Assembly (NCBI GenBank): GCA_020081605.1
Contig: JAHREC010000030.1
Coordinates: forward strand, 806,001-870,000
Direction: 5' to 3'
Source: Albifimbria verrucaria
Taxonomy: Eukaryota; Ascomycota; Sordariomycetes; Hypocreales; Stachybotryaceae
Length of the DNA stretch: 64,000 nt
Shown: piece after piece, positions 1 to 11,084 of the stretch
Position numbering within the stretch: position 1 is the first letter of the stretch
Layout: each line of letters opens with the position of its first letter
Position numbers and translations under genes: made by a program
Notes under the pieces: generated by a model
Seen by the model: only the letters and a program-made list of their open reading frames with translations
Database searches by the model: none
Told to the model about the DNA's origin: nothing

Positions 1-437
1 ACCATAATTCGATCGCCCGGATTCATGTAGCCATCCACAATATCGATGATAATGGCCTTTTGGAAGGGTCTTTCGTGTCCTTTCTGATCAAAGCGAACCG
101 CAAGGGACTGAACCGTAGCTGGTTCTTGGCCAGGACGCAAAGGACCTGGCACGTACTCAGCGGAGACATAATTGTCTTCTTTGGGGTCCGATGTTTGGAA
201 CAATGCCCAATCTGAGTAGAATTTGAATGTCCCTTTGATCCAAGCTCCATCAGCCAGCCCGCTACCTCCCACAGTATAGTCGACAATTACTTCCGCCCAT
301 TGACCCGCGGTGAGCTTCTTGGTGTTGCATTGGAGGGTTCCGAGGAAGGGTAAAGATTTCGTGTACTGATACAGGCCAACTGGTGCAAAGTATGAACCTG
401 CCGAGGCGGCAAGTTCGTCATTTGACAGCAACTTCAT
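1..437 (-). CDS. DUF3604-like protein, N-terminal part (runs off the window)
   Basis: An open frame starts at an ATG at 437 on the minus strand and stays open for 145 codons to the window edge, so only the N-terminus is visible. It begins MKLLSNDELAASAG and contains AEVIVDYTVGGSGLADGA, then LAVRFDQKGHERPF, then IIIDIVDGYMNPGDR. The sequence of a beta-rich N-terminal region with a TVGxxGxxDG turn followed by a VxDGxxxPGDxI segment resembles the start of DUF3604 proteins, large enzymes of unknown activity found in bacteria and fungi. No signal peptide is evident. It is divergent from the MFS permease starting at 1243 and shares an 800 bp promoter region with it. The family call is from memory of pattern and is tentative; the open frame itself is solid. 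Confidence 0.45.
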   Translation of the reverse strand, partial: MKLLSNDELAASAGSYFAPVGLYQYTKSLPFLGTLQCNTKKLTAGQWAEVIVDYTVGGSGLADGAWIKGTFKFYSDWALFQTSDPKEDNYVSAEYVPGPLRPGQEPATVQSLAVRFDQKGHERPFQKAIIIDIVDGYMNPGDRIM

Positions 438-1242
438 CCTGTTTCAATGAATGTTACGATATCGTCTTTATTTTCCTCCAGTCTGAACTCAAGATTTTCA
501 GATTGATGTAGGTTCTTATCAAGACACAAAAGCCATGAGAATCAAATAGTTTGCGATATCCGCTTGAACATTGGTTATCGTCGGGCAGTTTCCGACCGGC
601 CGGGTGGGGATTGAGTGGGCTAACGTGGTGGTGAAATCCTATAGCGCGATGATGTGATTCCAACGGATTTCCGTATGCAGTGGAACTTCAATATGTTATT
701 GGCTAAGCAGCTCCCGATGTCGACAAATGTGCTCATGTTCTTTGATCATCCACCAGTCATACATACATCTTAAGGCTCACGCCAGCGAGTCATATGGACC
801 CAAGTCCGCTTGTGCCCCTGTTGTTAAGTGCTTTAGCCTGATGATGTTTGGCTAAACAGTCTCCTCCCAATCCCACAAGAGAACTGCACATAACATTGAT
901 TGACTTTGGCCGTTTAAGAGTCTAAAAGTGATCCACACTCGTTCCAAGGCTGCGGAACGGACCCATTGTAGGAGGCGAAACCATCCAGTAATGGCTGATG
1001 ATGCGAAGCCAAGAGAACGTGGGTGGTCAGTAGTTCGCAGAGTATCGATGGCGTGCTCAAATGCACTGATAGAAAACAAGGCTCTGAAACGCATATTTGG
1101 CGAGACTTATCGCAGTTGTTTGCTACTATCATTACCTTTCGTCCCTGGGCTGATAAAAGACCCGATGGCCACCTGTATTTGATAACATACAATGGCAGTT
1201 GTTTAGACATTCGAGAAGTCAACCTGATTCAAGTCTTTAACA
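438..1242. other. divergent intergenic region, probable bidirectional promoter
   Basis: This stretch lies between the minus-strand DUF3604-like gene and the plus-strand MFS permease. Only short overlapping open frames without recognisable protein features occur on both strands. I see no RNA gene or clear repeat. Confidence 0.5.
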
Positions 1243-3006
1243 ATGGCAACCATACCTATCGAGAAAAGCAATCTCGAAAAGTCCACTTTTGGACCAGCCG
1301 ATGATGCATCAGACCTGAAAGAGACGGCTCTCCAGACTGACTGGTCTCCAGATGAAGAGAAAAGGGCCAAACGAAAGCAAGTCTACACGACATATATCGT
1401 GATCTTCGGTTGCAGCTAGAATTCCAACTAACTCTACCAATAGATTAGACTTCATCATTATGCCTCTTCTGACTCTCGGCTTCTTTTGCCTACGTATGTT
1501 CCCAGGGATCTAAGGTAGTTTGCCGTCTCCACAACCACTAACCAGTTCACAGAGCTCGATCGAGGAAACATTGCCAATGCCATCACAGATTCATTCATGG
1601 AAGATGTTGGCATCACTCAGTTTCAATTCAATATTGGTCAACAGCTCTTGTCCCTTGGGATTGTTCTGTTTGAGATCCCATCCAACATGATCTTATACAA
1701 GGTCGGACCAGGAAAATGGCTCACATTTCAACTTTTCCTATTTGGTCTGGTGAGCACTTTCCAAGCATGGCAGAAAAACTACACCGGATTTCTGGTGACG
1801 CGGTTTCTGCTCGGTGTTACAGAATCTGGATATATTCCTGGAGGACTGTGGACTTTGTCAACATGGTATACCCGCCCTGAAACAGCGAAGCGTGTCATGA
1901 TATTCTTCTTCGGCAATCAGCTCGGTCAAGCCTCCGCCAAGCTGATTGCATACGGAATTCTTCATATGAAGGGGTTGGAGGCCATCCGGGTTGGTTCTGG
2001 TTATTCGTGATTATGGGAGGCTTTACTCTGGCCTGCGGCATACTCATGGGATTCTGTCTGCCGGACTCATTCCACAATCCCCGCAGCTGGTTCATACCAA
2101 ACTTTCATTTTTCACTGAAAGAGAACTCCATATTCTGCAAACTAGAGTCCGTATTGACGATCCCCACAAGACAAAGAAAAAGCAACACATTGGAGTCAAC
2201 TCCTTCAAGAAAGCTGTAAGTTTGGTAAACTGTAGTTGTCTTTTTCGAACCTTTATGCTCACCTATATGTGACAGTTATCAAACTGGAGAATATGGCTCC
2301 ATGTATTTATAACCTTTTTCAACAACGGGCCCTTTAGAGGCTTCGATACCTACGGTCCGACTATCATTCGAAGTTTTGGCTTTGCTTCATTAACCAGCAA
2401 TGCGCTGGCATCTGTTGGTCTGTTTCTTCAAATACCCGTTTCATTCGGTTTTAGCTGGGTCTCGGATAAGTAGTAAGTCGTCCAAGTTCAATTTTCTCTA
2501 TTGGAATTGATATCATTGACATCCTCATAGCAACAGGCGAGGCGAAACCGTCATAGCCGGTATATTCTTGCACATGTGTGGTTATGTCCTCAATCGCGGC
2601 TTCACCGAGCTCAACAACCGGGGCGTGAGGTACTTTGGCGTTGTATGGACACAAACTTGTGCTAATTTCCCCATCCACTTAATATTGCTTGGATGTCGCT
2701 GGCTTGTCGTGATCCAGAGGAGAGATCATTGGCAATGGCTATGTAAGTCTGCCCCAAATATACAAGCATATTTTTAATCCTGAACCGTCAAATCATTTAC
2801 TAACGTGAGTTGATAGGATCATTATGAGCGCGAACATTGCTGCCATCTACGGCGCACAACTTTTCCAGGCTGACGATAAGCCTTTGTATCGCAGGGCTTT
2901 CGCATTAAACATTGGGCTTCTTGCGATAGCTCTGATATTAGCTACGGCCAGGTATATTCGTGAACGTTACCAAAAATGGCGTAAGAGGACGGAAGGCCCT
3001 GCTTAG
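1243..3006 (+). CDS. MFS anion permease, allantoate/nicotinate (DAL5/TNA1) type, frame-broken
   Basis: Plasma-membrane transporter of the major facilitator superfamily, anion:cation symporter family, which takes up allantoate, nicotinate, pantothenate or similar carboxylates. Exon 1 (1243-1376) encodes the charged cytosolic N-terminus. The first helix follows as LDFIIMPLLTLGFFCLQLDR, with the DRGNI motif typical of this family after TM1. Later come the conserved GVTESGYIPGGLWTLSTWY segment and, near the end, SANIAAIYGAQLF. Introns: 1377-1443 (GC-AG donor), 1494-1552, about 2217-2278, about 2472-2530 and about 2743-2818. Three single-base losses break the frame: G-run 1971-1974, A-run 2099-2101 and C-run 2669-2672. 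Restoring one base at each gives a continuous protein of about 490 residues, the normal family size. The substrate cannot be read from sequence. Confidence 0.85.
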
Positions 3007-3418
3007 GAAGTAGGTGTTTCATGAGCAAAATAATACAGCAAATATACTCTTATCTATATTGGTGACAAAACCAAGTGCACTACGGAAACGGTTATTTACC
3101 AATCCCACGAACGTGAGGCATGCCCAAGAATGGGTATGTTCTAATATTTAGTGTCATCTTCTGCAAATTATAAACGTGATTCATTGTCATCGATGATGAC
3201 CAACCTAGGAACTGGAACGGATCAAATATCCTAGTTAGTCTTGTACACACAAGCGTAGTATTAAGTCACCTTACCAGCAAATGACGTCTCCGGTGCAAGC
3301 CAAGATTACTAGAGCCAAGTCTATATTTGGACTGCTGGAAGGTTCATCTTCAATGTAGACATAGATTATTAGCTAATAGATATTCATTACGCTATTATAC
3401 AGTCCCGAGCTAATTTCT
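3007..3418. other. convergent 3' intergenic region
   Basis: Region between the 3' ends of the MFS permease and the POT transporter. It is AT-rich and presumably carries both 3' untranslated regions. I see no gene in it. Confidence 0.6.
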
Positions 3419-5561
3419 TTACATCTTCTGTGATATTCCGTACTGCTCATTCTCTGCAATTGGGGCAGGCAGTTCACTGTCCTTGTTGTATGCGCTCCTG
3501 GTCGTAAAGTTGGTAGTACCAGTGCTGTCAAGAATCTCTTCGCTCTCAGTGGTGGTAGTGAGAACATACTCCTCTCTGTCGATGTGCTTGAACAGAAACC
3601 ACTACCAGGAATTGTTAGTTTGAACCCTGGATTTGCTGCCAAGTTGAGACTTACGAAGACAACTGTGACAACTGCGCCCACAATAGTTGGGCCACCGAAA
3701 TCCCAGATCAAGTGGGGATCGACAACGGCACTGGAGCAGGCCAGGTTGACGATGTATGCAATTGCCGTGTTGAAAAGGTTGATGGCGGAAACCAGACCTC
3801 TCATGTTAATCGGTGCCCGCGAGTAGGCAATACCGTACGCTACCATAGTTAGCTTCAATCTAGTCAGGGCTAGTAGACAGAATACATACCAGGAACGTTG
3901 ATGAAGAGCTCTGAAATGCCTCCAATAGAGTATGGTAGACCCATCCACCAAATTGGAATAGGAGAAGTCAGGCCGTTGTCCACGCAACGAGGATCTGATG
4001 ATCCGTAGTAGCCACAAGGAGATGTCTTGTATGCGTAGTATTGCAACACAGTATAGGCGACACCACCGAGAGTCGATAGGAAGAAACCTGTGCAGATACG
4101 CATAACTGGGCCGTAGTGAATTTTGGCCTTTCGGAGCAAAGGATAGAGACCAAACTAAACACAAGGTTAAATTTCATTTTATACATCGGGCTTCAGCTAA
4201 GTATCTTACATTGAGGATCGGCGAGAAGATAATGATGGATAAGGAGTTGAAGTTGTTCATGACGTCGTTTGGCGCTCCATCAGTTTTCAGCATGGTACTC
4301 AGATAGCTGGCAGAATTGGCAAGACTAACGTGACTCAAGTCAGTAATGGATATCCACGGGTCCGAGCTTTTATGCGGGTTACTCACCCGTTGTCGTTCCA
4401 GTACTGGACAGGGAAGAAGCAGAACATTCCGGTAGCTTGGAATGTTCGTCGGACATCTTCGACAAACTGGTCGTTGTATCTTGTGGTGACCGGCAAACCA
4501 TGAGCAGCTTGGTAGGAAGGCTTTGCACGATCCCAAAATCCCTTGCGTCCAATGCGCATGATACCGCCGCCCCTAAGACTGTGGCCAAGCGCAACCATGA
4601 CATTGGGCAAATCAGAGCCACCAGGCTTGTGCAGAATAAGTCGCTTCTTGAGGAACCACATGAGCAGAGGAAGTGGGATGTAGAGGAGCAGAGGCAGGAG
4701 CCAAGCCAACCACCAGCCGACGTATTTCTCCGAGTAAGAGGTGGCAACCTGCATGAAACCTCCCACGTTGATGAGAAGGTAGAACCACAACATGGCTCGC
4801 TCGGTACCGTGTTCCGGGTCTTCAATCACGCGCTCACCAGACTTGAGCGTGACGACCTTGGGCACTTTCGTTGTCATCTGATCAAGGAGAAGCGGCGACA
4901 GGTTCGGCTTGAACATGGCTGAACCGATGGAAAGGATGTAGACGCCAGCAAAGAAAGGACCCGTGGCGTTTCCGCTCTCGAGGAGGGACTTTGCGCCTGA
5001 CGCAAGGAGAATGATATGGCCAAGACCCATGACAAAGATGCCCCAGAAAATCATGTTAAAGCGGCCGGTTCTGGTGTCGGCGAGGTAACCAGTAACAAGG
5101 GGAAGGGCATAGGCGATCAGATTGACGGATTGACCAACGGCATTCTAATGAAGTCAGGTTCCATATCTTGAGAATTTACTCAATAGTGACTTACGGCCTT
5201 GGTCTCTCCCAATCCCAGAGCACCAGGAGTTTGCTGTGTTCCTCGAGGAGGTGCACCCCATCCATTGCCACCCTGAGGCAGAGGGCGGTTGACGAAGTTC
5301 GAGTAGAGACCCTGGCAACCATAGTACGATGCACGCTCGCAGAACTCCACGGCGCAGAGCAGATAGGCGACAAGTGGAAGTTTTCCGGGCACGCGACGCA
5401 GCGTGGCCATCTCTTCCTCCGTGGGCTTGCCCTCGTAGTCGGCGTCCATGGCAGACGTGTAGACCGGCGCATGCTGGTCGCCCTCAGGCACCTTTCCGTC
5501 GGTGGCTACAACTCTCGGGTTAGTGGATGAACGATCAAGCATGTTATTCAGCCTTACCCAT
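3419..5561 (-). CDS. PTR2: proton-dependent oligopeptide transporter (POT/PTR2 family)
   Basis: Imports di- and tripeptides with protons across the plasma membrane. The N-terminal PTR2 signature is present as LPLVAYLLCAVEFCERASYYG with the ExxERxxYYG-type motif, followed by NGWGAPPRGTQQTPGALGLG, typical of fungal PTR2. The second signature is WFYLLINVGGFMQ, and late NVPAYGIAYSRAPINMRGL matches the NVPAYELAYTRSP region of the family. Exons: 5558-5561, 5195-5511, 4387-5144, 4210-4324, 3890-4154, 3655-3839, 3419-3601. I prefer the start at 5561, where a 4-nt first exon (ATGG) splices to give MVVATDGKVPEGDQ. The alternative is an unspliced start at 5686 that reads through the branch-site-containing intron 5512-5557. 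All joins keep frame, so this is one of the few genes here without a base loss. Confidence 0.9.
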
Positions 5562-7035
5562 TGCGTTCCAAATGTCACAATGCTGTCTGACGCTGGGGAA
5601 TCTCCTTCTTCATCGAGATGCAGCGAGGCATTCAATTCGATATATACAGACCAAGTAGCTCTCCATCGCTCCACAACTCTCGGCATGCTAAAGCCGATAT
5701 CAGCTTCCAGAATGATGGGATGTCGGCGCCATCAAAGGTCCCCTGCCAAGAACGGCAAAGACGGCCCCATCCGCCACTCCACTTCCCGAGATATCAGCGA
5801 CCATGGTGTAATGCCAGTGGTTGGCCATTACAATGACTTGGATTTTTAATATCATGGTACCACATAGGTGTGCTCGGTGGCCAGCGTAGTGGGACATTTT
5901 GTCCGTCGCGTCGATTGCGTGCTCGATGTTGCGGGGACAGTCGTTGGTGGTTTGACAGCAATTTGTCATTTTGATCTCGTTTAGATCAAGATGACTGTGT
6001 TTACTCATACGGGAGATATGCCCGCTGTTGGCATAAAGACAACCCCTGGCGTCAAGCATTACCAGGGACCAATTGTTGCACCGCTTAACTTGTCTAAACC
6101 ATGGAGCATGCTGAGCTCTGTAGACGAGGGAAACGTTTCGCCAGTCCACTTGATTCCAGGTCCATGAGATCTCAACGGCGCAAACCGTTTCTTAGTACAT
6201 TATTCACCAATCACTCAAAGCGCGCTTGCCCCTTGCCCTGAGTCCAAGCAACAGCCCGTCTCCATACTAGTGCCACTTGTGGCCATAATGCGGCAACAAA
6301 AGCCGCACCGTCGCCGCGGGCCTAGAAGGGCGGGCTTGCACTACTGCTAGGCTGGTTTGGAATCCGATGTTTTGGCTATAGAACTGGACCCTAACCATGT
6401 GGCAATTGTATGGACTTCAACATAACTTGTGGATCTCATGGTTATCGCCTACAGCCTTCACTCGGAAGACAAGTCGTCGGAGATAGCGCTAATAGCCAGT
6501 CTTACCAGTAGCTCGACAACTTGTACCATGCAGTTGGGACCATCACTTTTTAACGTAGACTCGGATCTTCACCACCGACGTAGTATGAATCGGGCATGGA
6601 TGATTGGTCGGCATTCAGTCAAAGCTTGAGAATCGAGTGAACATGTGAGATCTCCACAGCGTGAGGTTTTTGTTTGGAGGGCCCAACTGCAGTTTTAGGG
6701 GTATCGCAGAAGTCATGAGCCACAGCTGTGTTCCTGTAACGCTCCAATAATTTCCCGTGACTTTGTTACACAAGGAGCCCACACAATGGCTCGTCTCCAA
6801 CATGAGAATAACCATAACCCACAATTAGAACCAGCATCCTCCACAGGAGCATTTTTAGCGGAGTTGCTGCACACCAGAGAAGCCTTGCTGGTTTAATGAT
6901 TGCAGGACTTGGCAATGTCACACAAAGTCCAGGGCCAAAGAGAGATGCATCATCATTTACTTGATCGGGCCATGAGTTAGTTTCTCTCAATTCCCCAACT
7001 CGGCAATTTGATTCCAGATCACTCACATGTGTCTT
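5562..7035. other. intergenic region, no gene seen
   Basis: Upstream of the POT transporter and downstream of the minus-strand STAND-domain gene. Short frames exist on both strands, but none has recognisable domains or fungal splice structure. The 5' part is probably the POT promoter. Confidence 0.45.
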
Positions 7036-7812
7036 TCATTCGTCCATCATTATCTCGAATCTCGTGACCGCCTGCTGGATCTGGACAAGCAGGAGTCCAA
7101 GCGCCTTAGATGCGTATTGCAACACACCCTGTTCCGTAGCAACTTGGTTGATCAATGCCGTCCGATCCGACTCATCCTCATTATCACTCAACCTTGCAAG
7201 AACGATTGTAGTCAATGCGGGGTAGACTCCAGCCAGCTTCTTGTCTCCCTCTTCTATCGTCTTCCTCATGCTAGTTGCGATGGCGGATATCTCGGCTTTT
7301 ACGCCTCCCCGGACTCTCCGTGTTCAAGTGCGCTAAGACTGATTTGACACCATGATCTTAGTAACGTTATGAGTTATGCAGGTTGTCTAGAAGACTTACT
7401 AAGTTGCACTGGCAGCAAAAAATGTGAGAGTGACTCTGCAATGCTGTATGAGCTCTGAAATGGACCTGAGCTGAGTCTGCCTCAAGTCACTTGACACTGC
7501 ATTATCGCTCAAGCTGTGTTGGCCCCAGTGGTGCATGAAATCTCTGAAGTTGTTGCAAGACCCTGTACACAGCATGACCACCGCCTTCAGCTCGAGGAGC
7601 GCAGCCTCATCGAGTGATTGCCACTGGACATTGGATATTGCCTCGAGCGATGTAAACTCTGTCTCTAACAATTCAAGATTGTTTTTCACGGGCTGGAAAC
7701 CCTCGGGGACACTCCCAAGTCCTTGGATATCACCTAGGATGAGTCGTACGCTAGCAAGGGCGGCAGCTGTGATCCCAGCCAACTCCACTGCGGCATTCGA
7801 TGAACCCATCAT
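7036..7812 (-). CDS. stand-alone fungal STAND N-terminal domain protein (Fungal_N-like)
   Basis: A small all-alpha protein of about 240 residues in two exons (7400-7812 and 7036-7338; intron 7339-7399 with a clean GTAAGT donor). The N-terminus SSNAAVELAGITAAALAS and the GLGSVPEGFQPVKNNLELLE helix, then a helix with GSCNNFRDFMHHWG and LRSISELIQHCRVTLTFFA, follow the layout of the Fungal_N / azaphilone-L N-terminal domain. That domain caps fungal NLR-like STAND proteins and also occurs alone. No NACHT, ankyrin or WD repeats follow; the frame ends FEIMMDE-stop. A one-base loss in the run at 7307-7310 breaks exon 2 between GESG and VKAEISAIATSM. Function unknown; possibly an adaptor or a decayed remnant of a larger STAND gene. 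Confidence 0.55.
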
Positions 7813-10320
7813 GAATCAACGCAATCAGCGGCTTGCAGTGAGTTATTGAATAAGCAAGTTTTCTAACTCCAGATATCATCGATAATGAGATGGATGACGA
7901 AGAAGGCCATCTGTCCCAACTCTGAAACGTTACGTAGGCAGCAACACGCGCTTTTCCCGCTTCGTCCCATTTACGCGGCACTAAGAATTTGTCACTAAGC
8001 TCCATAAATAAGCAAGGCGAAAGATAGCACAACGAGAAAGAAGACCGGAAGCGCGGAAACTAACCAACGTTTTATAAATTACCAGATGTGGCTCATTCTG
8101 TACACGTATGGGCATCCCAATAATGGAAAGAAACCCGTCGGTGCACTTTTTGAAGAGGGCACATTTGTCGGAGGAAGTCATTATCATGTATTATTTATCC
8201 AGGTCCATAGATATCAAGTCAATTACAAAAATGCAAGGGTTAAGAATGTTTTATAATTAGTCGACAAGAAATTATGCATCAGCGAATCCATGCCCACTAC
8301 TTCTGCAATTAGCCCTCCCAGAAAAATGTAACGGGAACCTCGCCCTCTGGTCGGAGGAGCTTAGTAGGTAGTTCTCCAGCCCACGATAGATATCAGCCTT
8401 CACAACCTCAAACGGAAACCGGCACTTGGACAAGAGTTGAGATTGCTCTTCAGCACAGCTTCCAAATCTGCCATATTCGCCTTCTCGTTAGAGTCTGATG
8501 TAGCACGCTCAACCGCATTCAGACACATGTCGTGAAGGTTGCCCTTGCAACCGTCGACAAGTAGGTCAATGCGCTCTTTGGACTGAGAATTCTGTTCTCC
8601 TTCCAATGCTCAAGTTTCGAGTGACCTCCTTCATCCCCACATATGCGTAGGTTGCATGTGGTATGCCAGGCTAAGATGCAACTGGCCTAGAAAATACCTA
8701 AGAGCACCAAGTCTTAACAGTAATTTATGCCTATTAATTGTACTTGGGTGTAACTGCGACCTAAAGATCCTCGAGACATTCATGACCCTGCTAACTTCGA
8801 GCATCCGCAGAGACACAATTGTCTCTTGCCGTTGGTCTATGTAGATATAATGAGGCAGCAGAAAGCATAACCAAGCACTCTTGTTCACCCTACATTCCCA
8901 TCAACGAATCATCAATATTTTTAAAGTTGCAATATTCGCAAGAGTTAGTTTGCTAGGTTGTGATCGATTAGGATTGTGCCAATATTGACCACTATGCATG
9001 AGAAATATGTAGATGTTCAGGACCTTGAGGTCGAACGCACTTGCAATTTCCACAATACGCTTGGGAAAAGCATAGGTTATCTTTCTCACATCGATATCTG
9101 CCATTGTCGATACTATGGGCCGTCCCAATCCCGCTAATTATGCTCCGGTAAATACTTTTAGATGCCTCTATGCAATATCACCACCATTTATGCATTCCGC
9201 TCACTATGATAAATATGGTCAAGGGCAAGAAATTTGAGCCAACAAGCATCTCCTGTGCGTTTAAAATACGGGCACTTGGTTCTCCACACATTGCATGAGA
9301 GACGTGGTCGAGTCCATCTAATAAAGCATGACTCAACGGTTCTCCACCATCCAGCAGCAGCGCCCCATGACCCCACACTGGTACTTCGTCAATTCATCTC
9401 AGGTTGCTCTAGGAATGGCTGGGGAGGTGGCTGGGGAGATGGCTCTGTCCAATGCAAGCTTGGCTAGTTTTCCAGAATTATCCAAAACTCGGAATGTATC
9501 TGAATATTACCACAATCATCATTCATAATAAATTCAGGGTGGAGGAATAACGATATTAGAACCTTTCTATGTGGGTTAAACCCACCCACACTCCCTAGCC
9601 TAAATGAAAAGGAACAAGGAGTAATGGAGGTAGGTTGGCCCATATTCGGACCACTGTTTCGACCTGAAGATGGAAATGAGCATGGCATTGGATTCCACTG
9701 GCATCGATTCACTCGTTAATATTGAGAGATATGACTTGTGGTGCTGGACACTTGGAGAGGGTGTATCAGTACTCGAATTTTTTAATCTAGGAATCATGAA
9801 ATAATGGGAAGACCTCCGATTGCATTTCGATGGAGGGAGGTCGTGTTCGATCACCATCCCAAGACTCTAATCGAAACATAAGCAAGCATTCCAACACAAT
9901 CATGAAAGAGTTTTGGCAGAGATTATCGTTGGCAGGCTTTACTGTACTTGCACATAATTTCATGCCCATTTTAAAACTTGCTTATACATATCCTGACCTT
10001 GGAACTTCGTATGTACTTGTAGCAATATCTCAGATATTCCTAGTCGGAACTATTCAGTATCCAACTCTAGGGTAGGTCCACTCCGAAAACGGGCCAATAT
10101 GCATGATAGTGATGAAATGCACGGAAGATTCAATAGTTCACAAGACTTACATCCGAAAGTAGATCTTAGAGTTAGCGAGGCAATCTGTCAATCACCATGA
10201 AAACACAATCGAGTCATGTTCGCGAGCAAAGGTGCCCATTTTCGAACGTGAGGAACGGAGCAAGTTTGCCTGACAAGGGAATATATACGATTGTAAATCA
10301 GCGTCTCTCAACATCTGATT
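7813..10320. other. 2.5 kb AT-rich intergenic region, no convincing gene
   Basis: Many short frames occur on both strands, the longest under 90 codons. A frame at 8400-8606 on the minus strand (68 codons, starting MEGEQNSQSKERIDLL) has a hydrophilic helical look but no recognisable family. The rest shows no splice-supported coding structure. It could hold decayed repeats or regulatory DNA. Confidence 0.4.
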
Positions 10321-10408
10321 GGCCCATTAGTCTAGGGGTTAGGACGTTGGATTTTGACGCTTGTCAGTCTCTCTTCCAAAGACGCCAGTTCGATTCTGGC
10401 ATGGGCCT
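10321..10408 (+). tRNA. tRNA-Gln (anticodon TTG) with intron
   Basis: The acceptor stem GGCCCAT (10321-10327) pairs perfectly with ATGGGCC (10401-10407), with discriminator T at 10408. The D-arm region TAGTCTAGGGGTTAGGA contains an internal A-box. The anticodon stem TTGGA (10347-10351) pairs with TCCAA (10375-10379), and the anticodon TTG lies at 10354-10356. A 16-nt intron (about 10358-10373) sits one base 3' of the anticodon, the canonical nuclear position. The T arm is GCCAG-TTCGATT-CTGGC (B-box). A T-rich tract follows, fitting Pol III termination. Confidence 0.92.
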
Positions 10409-11084
10409 TTTCTTTTGCGTTTTCTCTCACTTTCTAAGTGGGTTTCCTCCACCTATGCATTCATTACAGCCAAATTGTATCTCTGTCACTCACCTAGGTT
10501 ATTCCCTAGAAGTATCTTCTTTCTCTTTTTTCATCGTATCCCATGTAATGTGTATTTTGGTGTGCCTTTGTCGGGGCTTTTCTTTCTTCTTTTTATAGCT
10601 TTCCCTGCTTGTTTGTTGCATGTGGGCGGCTGTTTCTTTACCCGCCTTGCAGGATTAGTATTAGTATGCCTAACAAGGCAATGTGAGGCCATCCATTTTG
10701 CCAAAATAAGTAATTGTAGATAAGAGGAAGAAGTCGTAGCAACACTCGCAATTCCAGTTACTTTTTAATAACCTAAATTTGAGATGACCGCAATTTGCAC
10801 TACAATGGGTGAATGGCCATGACTGCTGATAAATACACGTAGAAAATAGGCAGGTCTTGACACTGGTGGGTTCTTCCAGTTGCCCTGGCAGGCTACATCA
10901 TAATGCATCTGCGCCCCGACTCCTCCGCTGCTTTCAGCTCGAGGCTATTCGATATGCGAGGGAGTCTGGGGCGACCTGATTGAGTATCTCCCAGTTCACC
11001 AACACAGGCCACTAAAATAATTTATCTCTCATTGCCCAGCGACTATAATAATTACACATACAATACACATGTTATCTCTCCATT
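10409..11084. other. intergenic region downstream of tRNA-Gln
   Basis: Begins with a pyrimidine-rich stretch with several T-runs (Pol III terminator candidates just after 10408). No gene is seen before the 3' end of the CorA-like gene at 11085. Confidence 0.5.
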
